From Streptomyces sp. RerS4 (GTDB taxonomy: Bacteria; Actinomycetota; Actinomycetes; Streptomycetales; Streptomycetaceae): 64,000 nucleotides of DNA. The DNA lies in NCBI RefSeq assembly GCF_023515955.1, contig NZ_CP097322.1, forward strand, positions 4,760,501 through 4,824,500. The letters are read 5' to 3'. The stretch's first letter is position 1, and every line of letters begins with the position of its first letter. Position numbers and translations under genes: made by a program. This document shows positions 42,710 to 50,167 of the stretch, one piece after another. Below the pieces are notes generated by a model. That model did no database searches and was not told the DNA's origin. It worked only from the letters and a program-made list of their open reading frames with translations.

Positions 42710-42786
42710 GCCGCCAGAGGCTACCGGCCGGTAGGCCCGCCGGCCAGGGTGGCACCGCCGGGACCCCGGGCGCCGGGACGCGCGAA

Positions 42787-42816
42787 GGCCCGGCCGGAGA
42801 TCACTCCGACCGGGCC
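42787..42816 (-). terminator. Hairpin downstream of malic enzyme
   Basis: GGCCCGGCCGGAG at 42787-42799 pairs, with one mismatch, with CTCCGACCGGGCC at 42804-42816. It lies 36 bases after the malic-enzyme stop on the minus strand. Confidence 0.75.
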
Positions 42817-42851
42817 CTCGTGCGTACGAGCCGTGCGGCTCAGCCCGCCGT

Positions 42852-44054
42852 TCAGGCCAGGCGGGCCACGCCGTCGGCCTTCGCCGCCGCGGCGACGGCG
42901 GCGGTGACGGCGGTGGCGACGCGCTCGTCGAACGGCGACGGGATCACGTAGTCGGCGGCCAGCTCGTCACCGACGACACCGGCGATGGCGTCGGCGGCGG
43001 CGATCTTCATGCCCTCGGTGATCCGGGTGGCGCGCACCTTCAGGGCGCCCGCGAAGATGCCCGGGAACGCCAGCACGTTGTTGATCTGGTTCGGGAAGTC
43101 CGAACGACCGGTCGCCACGACGGCCGCGTACTTGTGCGCGATGTCGGGGTGGACCTCGGGGTTGGGGTTGGCCATGGCGAAGACGAAGGAGTTCGGCGCC
43201 ATGGAGGCCACCGCCTCCTCGCCGACCGTGCCGCCGGAGACGCCGATGAAGACGTCCGCGCCCGCGAGGGCCTTCTCCAGCGAGCCGTTCAGCCCCGTCT
43301 TGTTGGTCAGGCCCGCGATCTCGGCCTTGACGTCGGTGAGGTCGGAACGGTCCGCCGAGACGACGCCCTTGCGGTCGGTGACGCACACGTCGCCGATGCC
43401 CGCGTCCACGAGGATCTTGGCGATCGCGATGCCGGCGGCGCCGGCGCCCGCGATGACGGCCCGCAGGTCACCGAGGGTGCGACCGGTGAGCTTCGCGGCG
43501 TTGCGCAGCGCGGCCAGCGTGACGATGGCCGTGCCGTGCTGGTCGTCGTGGAAGATCGGGATGTCCAGCGCCTCCTGGAGGCGCCGCTCGATCTCGAAGC
43601 AGCGGGGGGCGGAGATGTCCTCCAGGTTGACCCCGCCGAAGGACGGCGCGAGACGCACGACGGTCTCGACGATCTCGTCCGTGTCCTTGGTGGCGAGCGC
43701 GATCGGGACCGCGTCGACGCCACCGAACTGCTTGAAGAGGATTGCCTTGCCCTCCATCACGGGGAGGGAGGCCTCGGGACCGATGTCACCGAGCCCGAGC
43801 ACGGCCGTACCGTCGGTGACGACGGCGACCACGTTCGACTTCCAGGTGTACTCGTTCACGAGCTCGGGCTGCTCGGCGATGGCGGTGCACACTTTCGCCA
43901 CGCCGGGGGTGTACGCCAGGGACAGGTCGTCCTTGTCGTTCACCGGCACCGTGGCCTGGATGGCCATCTTGCCGCCCCGGTGCAGCGCGAACACCGCATC
44001 GGGGTTGTTGTCCGTCGCACTGTCGCTGCGAGGGTTGACGATCTCCGCTGCCAC
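42852..44054 (-). CDS. Malic enzyme (oxaloacetate-decarboxylating malate dehydrogenase)
   Basis: 400 residues from GTG 44054. Short bacterial malic enzyme: catalytic Tyr in LAYTPGVAKVC, Lys/Asp/Glu region EDISAPRCFEIE, IFHDDQHGTAIV, Rossmann GAGAAGIAIAKIL and FAMANPNPE. It makes pyruvate and NAD(P)H from malate. S. coelicolor SCO5261 in this chromosomal place is NADP-dependent, so NADP is favoured by position only. Confidence 0.94.
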   Translation of the reverse strand: MAAEIVNPRSDSATDNNPDAVFALHRGGKMAIQATVPVNDKDDLSLAYTPGVAKVCTAIAEQPELVNEYTWKSNVVAVVTDGTAVLGLGDIGPEASLPVMEGKAILFKQFGGVDAVPIALATKDTDEIVETVVRLAPSFGGVNLEDISAPRCFEIERRLQEALDIPIFHDDQHGTAIVTLAALRNAAKLTGRTLGDLRAVIAGAGAAGIAIAKILVDAGIGDVCVTDRKGVVSADRSDLTDVKAEIAGLTNKTGLNGSLEKALAGADVFIGVSGGTVGEEAVASMAPNSFVFAMANPNPEVHPDIAHKYAAVVATGRSDFPNQINNVLAFPGIFAGALKVRATRITEGMKIAAADAIAGVVGDELAADYVIPSPFDERVATAVTAAVAAAAKADGVARLA

Positions 44055-44579
44055 TTCGTGTGACCCCTTAGGTCCTTTGAATCATTGAGGGTGGCCACTC
44101 CTGGTTGAGAAGTGGGCGGGCACCGCGTCCGTACTCCGCATCGACGGTTGGCCCGTCTCCGCGAAGGGGAGGTTCGTACGCGCGGGCACGCCGCACGCGC
44201 GCCCTGAGCCCCGGATGAGGGGTGTAATGACCTGTTCTACCGGAAGAACGCTCACCCAGACGAGTCGATTCCTGCTCGACCTTAGGCCGCTTGTCCCGTT
44301 TTTGGCCAAAAGTCCAAAGGTCTCTGTCCAGTGGCCGAGACGCGCCGCAAAATGTGCGCCCAAAAGGCCTGGTCACAGTGGTTTGTGCGGCGGCGAAGCG
44401 CGTTGCCCGCAGGCCTGTTGGGTCTACGCGGGCACCCGTTATCTGATTTTGACCTGACGGGCAGCCTGAATGCGCCAGTCCGAATGGCAAGATGCCGTAA
44501 TCACACAAGGTCGCGACACCCGATGGTGCGTGCCCGACCTGTCTCGGATGCTTTCCACCCCTGTCGGAGGAACCAGCTC
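44055..44579. other. 525-bp divergent region between malic enzyme and the amino-acid ABC operon
   Basis: Gene-free on codon bias. It includes a perfect 12-base palindrome TTTTGGCCAAAA at 44300-44311 in an otherwise GC-rich stretch, a possible operator. No hairpin terminator or small gene is evident. Confidence 0.65.
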
Positions 44580-45524
44580 ATGACCGCAAGCACCACCCGT
44601 CGTACGACCGCCGCCCGGTCCCGGATCGCCGCGGTCGGCGCGATCGCGGTCGCCGGCGCCCTGATCCTCACCGGCTGTGGCGACCAGACCGACAGCGGGT
44701 CCGGCACCAAGGAGAAGACCAGCGACGCTCCGCTGTTCTCCAAGCTGCCCAAGAAGATCCAGGACGCGGGCGTCATCAAGGTCGGCACCGACGCGGCCTA
44801 CGCCCCGATGGAGTTCACCGAGGGCGGCAAGATCGTCGGCGTCGACCCCGACATCGCCCAGGCGATGGAGAAGCAGCTCGGTGTGAAGTTCCAGTTCACC
44901 TCGGGCACCTTCGACGGCCTGATCACCTCGCTGGAGACCGGTCGCCAGGACATCGCGATGTCCTCGATCACCGACAACAAGAAGCGTCAGGAAGGCCTGG
45001 ACGACAAGGGCGCCAAGATCGGCAAGGGCGTCGACTTCGTCGACTACTTCTCCTCCGGCATCTCCCTGCTGGTCAAGAAGGGCAACCCCGAGAACATCAA
45101 GTCCCTCGACGACGTCTGCGGCAAGACGGTCGCCGTCCAGCGCGGCACGATCTACGAGGACACCTTCAAGGCCCAGGCCGAGAAGTGCGGGGACAAGAAG
45201 CTCACCATCGAAGCCTTCGACACCGACGCCGAGGCGCAGACCCGCGTCAAGGCCGGCGGCGCCGTGGCCGACCTGAACGACTTCCCGGTCGCCGCGTACA
45301 TCGCGAAGACCTCGGGCGGCGGCAACGACTTCGAGGTCGCCGGCCAGCAGTCCGACGTGGGCCTCTTCGGCATCGCGGTCTCCAAGGAGAACACGCAGCT
45401 GCGCGACGCCCTCAAGGAAGCCCTCGACGCCATCATCAAGGACGGCTCCTACGCCAAGGTCCTGGAGAAGTGGAACGTGAAGGACAGTGCGGTGCCGTCC
45501 GCCACGGTCAACGCAGGAAAGTAA
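44580..45524 (+). CDS. Polar amino-acid ABC transporter substrate-binding lipoprotein
   Basis: 314 residues. Signal peptide with lipobox ILTGC (Cys33). Family 3 solute-binding fold: GVIKVGTDAAYAPMEF, VDPDIAQAMEKQLG, DFVDYFSSGISLLVKKG. Likely cargo glutamate, glutamine or a basic amino acid. ATG 44580 follows GGAGGAACCAGCTC. First gene of a three-gene importer. Confidence 0.92.
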   Translation: MTASTTRRTTAARSRIAAVGAIAVAGALILTGCGDQTDSGSGTKEKTSDAPLFSKLPKKIQDAGVIKVGTDAAYAPMEFTEGGKIVGVDPDIAQAMEKQLGVKFQFTSGTFDGLITSLETGRQDIAMSSITDNKKRQEGLDDKGAKIGKGVDFVDYFSSGISLLVKKGNPENIKSLDDVCGKTVAVQRGTIYEDTFKAQAEKCGDKKLTIEAFDTDAEAQTRVKAGGAVADLNDFPVAAYIAKTSGGGNDFEVAGQQSDVGLFGIAVSKENTQLRDALKEALDAIIKDGSYAKVLEKWNVKDSAVPSATVNAGK

Positions 45525-45554
45525 GACCGAGCGCTCCACTGAAGGGCAGTCATT

Positions 45555-46505
45555 GTGACTGACAAGATCGACAAGGGTCCGGCCGCGACTCCGCCGGCCG
45601 GGCCCGGCGCCTCGGGCACCACCTACGAGGCGATCAAGGCCATCCCCGTACGGCACTACGGCCGCTGGATCAGCGCCGTCGTCGTGGCCGTACTGCTCAC
45701 CTGGCTCGTCTACGCCTTCTCCCAGGGCAAGATCATCTGGGGCACGGTCGGCGACAAGCTGTTCGACTCCTCGGTGCTCGCCGGCCTCGGCAACACCGTG
45801 ATCATCTCCATCGCCTCGATGGCGCTGGGCCTCGCGCTCGGCATCCTCTTCGCGGTGATGCGGCTCTCGAAGAACCCGGTCACCAGCTTCGTGGCCTGGC
45901 TCTACATCTGGTTCTTCCGGGGCACCCCGGTCTACGTGCAGCTGCTGGTCTGGTTCAGCCTCCCGCTGATCTTCCAGTACATCAACCTCGGTCCGATCTA
46001 CAAGAACGAGACCGTCGACGTCATGACCCCGTTCATGGTCGCCCTCCTGGGCCTCGGCCTGAACGAGGGCGCCTACATGGCGGAGATCGTCCGGGCCGGC
46101 ATCCAGTCCGTCGACGAGGGCCAGACCGAGGCCTCGCACGCCCTCGGCATGACCCAGATCCAGACGATGCGCCGGGTCGTGCTGCCGCAGGCGATGCGCG
46201 TGATCATCCCGCCGACCGGCAACGAGTTCATCAACATGCTGAAGACCTCCTCCCTGGTCTCGGCGGTGCAGTACACCGAACTCCTGCGGGCCAGCTCCAA
46301 CATCGGCACCACGGCCGGCGCGGTCATCGAGATGTACTTCGTCGCCTCCATCTGGTACCTGGCGCTGACCAGCGTGTTCAGCGTCGGCCAGTACTACCTG
46401 GAGCGCCGCTACGCCCGCGGTTCGCTGCGCAGCCTGCCGCCCACGCCGTTGCAGCGGCTCAAGGCGAACCTGAACCTGTTCCGCCGTACGGAGGTGGCGA
46501 AGTGA
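45555..46505 (+). CDS. Polar amino-acid ABC transporter permease
   Basis: 316 residues from GTG 45555. A cytoplasmic N-terminus of about 40 residues, then about five to six membrane segments. HisM-type signature with EAA loop TEASHALGMTQIQTMRRVVL. A single permease gene implies a homodimeric channel. Thirty bases after the binding protein; overlaps the ATPase gene (GTGA). Confidence 0.92.
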   Translation: MTDKIDKGPAATPPAGPGASGTTYEAIKAIPVRHYGRWISAVVVAVLLTWLVYAFSQGKIIWGTVGDKLFDSSVLAGLGNTVIISIASMALGLALGILFAVMRLSKNPVTSFVAWLYIWFFRGTPVYVQLLVWFSLPLIFQYINLGPIYKNETVDVMTPFMVALLGLGLNEGAYMAEIVRAGIQSVDEGQTEASHALGMTQIQTMRRVVLPQAMRVIIPPTGNEFINMLKTSSLVSAVQYTELLRASSNIGTTAGAVIEMYFVASIWYLALTSVFSVGQYYLERRYARGSLRSLPPTPLQRLKANLNLFRRTEVAK

Positions 46506-47269
46506 CCGCCCAGCCGATGGTCAAGGCCGAAGGCGTCCACAAGTCGTACGGCGCCGCCCACATCCTGCGCGGCATCGACCTTGAGGTCGCCCCCCGTGAG
46601 GTCTTCTGCCTGGTCGGCCCGTCCGGCTCCGGCAAGTCGACCTTCCTGCGGTGCATCAACCACCTGGAGCGCATCAACGCCGGCCGGCTCTCGGTCGACG
46701 GCCACCTGGTGGGCTACAAGCAGAAGGGCGACAAGCTCTACGAGCTGAAGGACAGCGAGGTCGCGGCCCAGCGCCGGGACATCGGCATGGTCTTCCAGCG
46801 CTTCAACCTCTTCCCCCACATGACGGCCATAGAGAACGTCATGGAAGCCCCGGTCATGGTCAAGGGCGAGAGCAAGGCGGTCGCCCGTGAGCGCGCCGTC
46901 AAGCTGCTCGACCGCGTCGGCCTCGGCGACAAGGGCGGGAACTACCCCTCCCAGCTCTCCGGCGGCCAGCAGCAGCGCGTGGCGATCGCCCGCGCGCTCG
47001 CCATGGAGCCGAAGCTGATGCTCTTCGACGAGCCCACCTCGGCGCTCGACCCGGAGCTGGTCGGCGACGTCCTCGACGTCATGCGGGACCTGGCCGAATC
47101 GGGCATGACGATGATCGTCGTCACGCACGAGATGGGCTTCGCCCGCGAGGTCGGCGACAACCTCGTCTTCATGGACGGCGGCGTGGTCGTCGAGTCGGGC
47201 AACCCGCGCGACGTCCTCGGCAACCCGCAGCACGACCGGACGAAGGCGTTCCTGTCCAAGGTGCTGTAA
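46502..47269 (+). CDS. Polar amino-acid ABC transporter ATP-binding protein
   Basis: 255 residues from GTG 46502. Walker A GPSGSGKST, Q loop VFQRFNLFPHM (Arg replaces the usual Gln-adjacent residue), signature LSGGQQQR, Walker B LMLFDEPTSALDPE and His switch VVTHEMGFA. The GlnQ class energises uptake. Confidence 0.95.
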   Translation: MTAQPMVKAEGVHKSYGAAHILRGIDLEVAPREVFCLVGPSGSGKSTFLRCINHLERINAGRLSVDGHLVGYKQKGDKLYELKDSEVAAQRRDIGMVFQRFNLFPHMTAIENVMEAPVMVKGESKAVARERAVKLLDRVGLGDKGGNYPSQLSGGQQQRVAIARALAMEPKLMLFDEPTSALDPELVGDVLDVMRDLAESGMTMIVVTHEMGFAREVGDNLVFMDGGVVVESGNPRDVLGNPQHDRTKAFLSKVL

Positions 47270-47277
47270 GCGCGTCG

Positions 47278-47331
47278 ACACAAACGAGGAGGGGCGGTAC
47301 GGGAACCCGTACCGCCCCTCCTCGTTTGTGT
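47278..47331. terminator. Perfect 26-bp palindromic bidirectional terminator
   Basis: ACACAAACGAGG...GTACGGG (47278-47303) is followed by only AA and then the exact 26-base complement (47306-47331). It sits between convergent stops (47269 and 47343). The two-base loop means the real hairpin opens a few base pairs at the tip. Confidence 0.9.
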
Positions 47332-47342
47332 TTCGTACGTTC

Positions 47343-48122
47343 CTACTTGAGGCCCAGGACCAGCGCGTCCGAGGGGGAGCGCCACACCGTACGGGCCTCC
47401 CCGAAGCCGGCCTCGCGCAGGGTGCGGGCGTGCCAGGCCTCGTCGGGGGTGTCGCCGTCGGCGTGCTCGCCGTAGATCGCGAACCGCGCCTTCGTCGGCT
47501 CGGCGAGCACCGGGTCGGCGGCGGCCAGGGCCCACCACTCGCGCCAGTCCAACACGCCTTGGGCGCGCGCCCGGTCCATCCCGGCGTGCCGGTGGGCGTG
47601 CTCGGCGGCGTCGATGCGGGGGGTGGTGGGGTCGGGCATGTGGTCGGCGTTCATGAAGACGCCGCCGGGGCGCACCAGGGGCGCGATCTGCCCGTAGAGG
47701 ACCGCGAGCTCCTTGCTCGGCAGCCAGTGCAGGGCCGTCGCGGTCAGCACGGCGTCGTAGGAGTCGTAGGGGAGCGCCGCGCGCCAGTCGGGGTCCTTGA
47801 GGTCGGCGGTGACAAAGGTGACGCGGTCGTCGCCCGCGAAGTGGCCCCGGGCGATCGTCAGGAGCGCGGGGTCGAGATCCAGCCCCGTACTGGTGGCCTC
47901 CGGGAACCTCTTGAAGAGCCGGTCCGTGATACTTCCCGTACCGCACGCGAGATCCAGTACCCGGGGGGTGGGACCGACCAGGGCCTCGACCATGTCCAGC
48001 ATGACCCGGAACCGCTCCTCGCGGTCGGGCATGTACCACTCCTGCTGGCGGTCCCAGCTGTCCTGCCACGCCTGCCAGTCCGCGCCGATCGTGCCGTTCG
48101 AGCCGGCCACCGCATCCGTCAT
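47343..48122 (-). CDS. SAM-dependent class I methyltransferase
   Basis: 259 residues. Motif I VLDLACGTGSITDRL, motif II acidic residue in STGLDLDP, then VTADLKDPDW and LTATALHWL, a small-molecule methyltransferase pattern. Start ATG 48122 (MTDAVAGS) with GGGAGG upstream; an in-frame start six codons further out is less likely. Substrate unknown. Confidence 0.88.
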   Translation of the reverse strand: MTDAVAGSNGTIGADWQAWQDSWDRQQEWYMPDREERFRVMLDMVEALVGPTPRVLDLACGTGSITDRLFKRFPEATSTGLDLDPALLTIARGHFAGDDRVTFVTADLKDPDWRAALPYDSYDAVLTATALHWLPSKELAVLYGQIAPLVRPGGVFMNADHMPDPTTPRIDAAEHAHRHAGMDRARAQGVLDWREWWALAAADPVLAEPTKARFAIYGEHADGDTPDEAWHARTLREAGFGEARTVWRSPSDALVLGLK

Positions 48123-48214
48123 CCCGAAACCCTCCCACACGTAATACCCTCGAACCTATATCAGCCGTTACCCCGGCCACCGCAGACACTAACCCGCAGC
48201 CGTAAGGACTACAA

Positions 48215-48844
48215 GTGGAACTGGCCCATTACTCGGACTATGCCGTGCGCCTGGTCAACACCGAGGAACCGGCTCGCGGCAAGGACTTCCTCACCTCCGC
48301 CGACGACGTCCGGGCCCTCTTCGGGGCCAGCGTCCAGATGGCCCGCCGGGTCACCGACACCGACGTCACCCGCTTCCGCAACGTCCGCGGCCGGCTGCGC
48401 TCCGTCTTCGAGGCCGCCGACGGCGGCGACCACGTCCTCGCCGTCGACCTGCTGAACTCACTCCTCATGGAGTTCCCCGTCAGCCCGCAGGTGTCCGGCC
48501 ACGAGACCCTCGGCCCCGACGGCGCCCCCGACTGGCACATCCACCTCGCCGACCACCCCTCCAACGCCTCGGCCGGCTACGCCGCCATCGCGTCCTTCGG
48601 ACTGGCCTTCCACCTCACCGAACACGGCCCCGACCGCCTCGGCCTGTGCCAGGCCGCGCCGTGCCGCAACGCCTACCTCGACACCTCCACCAACCGCTCC
48701 CGGCGCTACTGCTCCGACCGCTGCGCCACCCGCGCCAACGTCGCCGCCTACCGCGCCCGCAAGCGCCTGGAGGCCGAGGAATCGGCGCGCAGCGGCCGCG
48801 CCGCCGACAGCAACCAGGACAGCCGGGCCCTGAGCGAACGCTGA
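48215..48844 (+). CDS. CGNR zinc-finger protein (ABATE domain)
   Basis: 209 residues from GTG 48215. N-terminal ABATE-like helical domain, then the CGNR zinc finger CQAAPCRNAYLDTS...RRYCSDRCATRANVAAYR, predicted DNA-binding. Probably a stress or ligand-responsive regulator. Its last 97 bases overlap the convergent sodX reading frame. Confidence 0.88.
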   Translation: MELAHYSDYAVRLVNTEEPARGKDFLTSADDVRALFGASVQMARRVTDTDVTRFRNVRGRLRSVFEAADGGDHVLAVDLLNSLLMEFPVSPQVSGHETLGPDGAPDWHIHLADHPSNASAGYAAIASFGLAFHLTEHGPDRLGLCQAAPCRNAYLDTSTNRSRRYCSDRCATRANVAAYRARKRLEAEESARSGRAADSNQDSRALSER

Positions 48845-49167
48845 CCGGGCCCGCGCGGCCGCAGGCGCAGCACGGCCGTCGCCAGGACCAGGTCCTCGGG
48901 CACCGGCCCGTACACGGTGCTGTCGCCGGTCTCGTTGAACGGGTTGTCGCCGAGCATCCACCAACCGCCCGGCCGGCGCTCCACCGCCCGCTTGACCACG
49001 AGCAGGTCCTGCTGGAACGGATGCCGGAACACGACCACGTCACCCGGCCGGACCAGCGCCCCGTAACGGACCACGAGCCGGTCCCCGTGCAGCAGCGTGG
49101 GCACCATCGACGGCCCCGTCACCTCGGCGACACCGAAACGCACCCGGTCGCGCCCGTTCTCCGTCAT
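48748..49167 (-). CDS. sodX: Nickel superoxide dismutase maturation protease SodX (S26 signal-peptidase family)
   Basis: 139 residues. Catalytic Ser20 in TGPSMVPTL and Lys59 in LVVKRAV, with GDNPFNETGDS box. It removes the SodN propeptide to expose the Ni-binding His. ATG 49167; in-frame upstream codons cross the sodN promoter. The C-terminal 32 residues are read antisense to the end of the CGNR gene, and this tail is probably not conserved. Confidence 0.9.
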   Translation of the reverse strand: MTENGRDRVRFGVAEVTGPSMVPTLLHGDRLVVRYGALVRPGDVVVFRHPFQQDLLVVKRAVERRPGGWWMLGDNPFNETGDSTVYGPVPEDLVLATAVLRLRPRGPGQRSLRARLSWLLSAARPLRADSSASRRLRAR

Positions 49168-49339
49168 GTCCGGCCTCCTCGTCCTTCCCGCATGCTGCCG
49201 TACGGCCCCGTACGTTCGCTCATCACTCCTCGGCCGCGGCTGGACTTTTGTCCCAAGCCCATGGGGGCGCCCGCGATTTCCCGTTTCCCAGCGAGTAATC
49301 TCCACCCTTGAGAAGACGATCACGAGGAGGACAAGCCCC

Positions 49340-49735
49340 ATGCTTTCCCGCTTCTTCGCCCCCAAGGTGAAGGTCTCCGCCCACTGCGACCTGCCCTGCG
49401 GCGTGTACGACCCGGCCCAGGCCCGTATCGAAGCCGAGTCGGTCAAGGCCGTCCAGGAGAAGTACCAGGCGAACGAGGACGCGGACTTCCGCGCACGCGC
49501 CATCACCATCAAGGAGCAGCGCGCCGAGCTCGCCAAGCACCACGTCTCGGTGCTGTGGAGCGACTACTTCAAGCCTCCGCACTTCGAGAAGTACCCGCAG
49601 CTCCACACCCTGGTCAACGACACCCTGAAGGCCCTTTCGGCCGCCAAGGCGTCGAACGACCCGGCGACCGGCGCCAAGGCCCTGGAGCTCATCGCCGAGA
49701 TCGACCGCATCTTCTGGGAGACCAAGGCCGCCTGA
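49340..49735 (+). CDS. sodN: Nickel-containing superoxide dismutase
   Basis: 131 residues. A 14-residue propeptide ends in VSA, then the Ni hook His15-Cys16-Asp-Leu-Pro19-Cys20-Gly-Val-Tyr23, i.e. the HCxxPCxxY motif after cleavage. The remainder is the four-helix bundle of Ni-SOD hexamers. GAGGAGG precedes ATG 49340. Divergent from its protease gene sodX. Confidence 0.96.
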   Translation: MLSRFFAPKVKVSAHCDLPCGVYDPAQARIEAESVKAVQEKYQANEDADFRARAITIKEQRAELAKHHVSVLWSDYFKPPHFEKYPQLHTLVNDTLKALSAAKASNDPATGAKALELIAEIDRIFWETKAA

Positions 49736-49822
49736 TCTTGGGCGCCCTGGGGTTTTCCCCGCGCTGCTGGTCAGAGCGCGAATGACAACGGCCCGACCGC
49801 TTCGAGCGGCCGGGCCGTTGGG
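49736..49822 (+). ncRNA. sodN 3' UTR, possible s-SodF-like regulatory RNA
   Basis: About 87 bases from the sodN stop through its terminator. In S. coelicolor the sodN message is processed to a roughly 90-nt 3'-derived RNA (s-SodF) that pairs with and destabilises sodF mRNA. Length and position fit. The sodF gene is not in this window, so pairing cannot be tested here. Confidence 0.45.
49786..49820 (+). terminator. Terminator of sodN
   Basis: CAACGGCCCGACCGCT at 49786-49801 pairs, with one mismatch, with AGCGGCCGGGCCGTTG at 49805-49820 around TCG. Confidence 0.85.
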
Positions 49823-49872
49823 CGTTCACGAGATCGTTCGGGAGACGCTCGGGAGAGGGGACCGGTCCCGGG

Positions 49873-50058
49873 TCACTCGTCTTCGTCCTCGTCGTCGTCC
49901 AGGCGGGCCAGCCAGGTCGCCAGGCGCTCCACCGGGACCTCGAAGTCCGGGTTGAGGTCGACGAACGTACGGAGCTGCTCGGCGAGCCACTCGAAGGTGA
50001 CCTCCTCCTCGCCGCGCCGCTTCTCCAGCTCCTCGATGCCGCGATCGGTGAAGTACAA
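49873..50058 (-). CDS. Small conserved acidic protein (DUF6104-like)
   Basis: 61 residues. TTG 50058 chosen: family members begin directly with Met-Tyr-Phe-Thr-Asp-Arg-Gly, and here LYFTDRGIEELEKRRGEEEV begins at this TTG with CGGAG seven bases before. It has two amphipathic helices and a very acidic end (DDDEDEDE). Conserved in streptomycetes; function unknown. Confidence 0.8.
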   Translation of the reverse strand: MYFTDRGIEELEKRRGEEEVTFEWLAEQLRTFVDLNPDFEVPVERLATWLARLDDDEDEDE

Positions 50059-50167
50059 GTCGGGCTCCGTGCCGTGTCGGGATGGGGGTGTTTCCCGCCA
50101 GGATAATCCGCTTTCCGACGACACCCTCCCGCCACGTCCGTCCCCGGGGCTAGCCTGGACGGCCACG

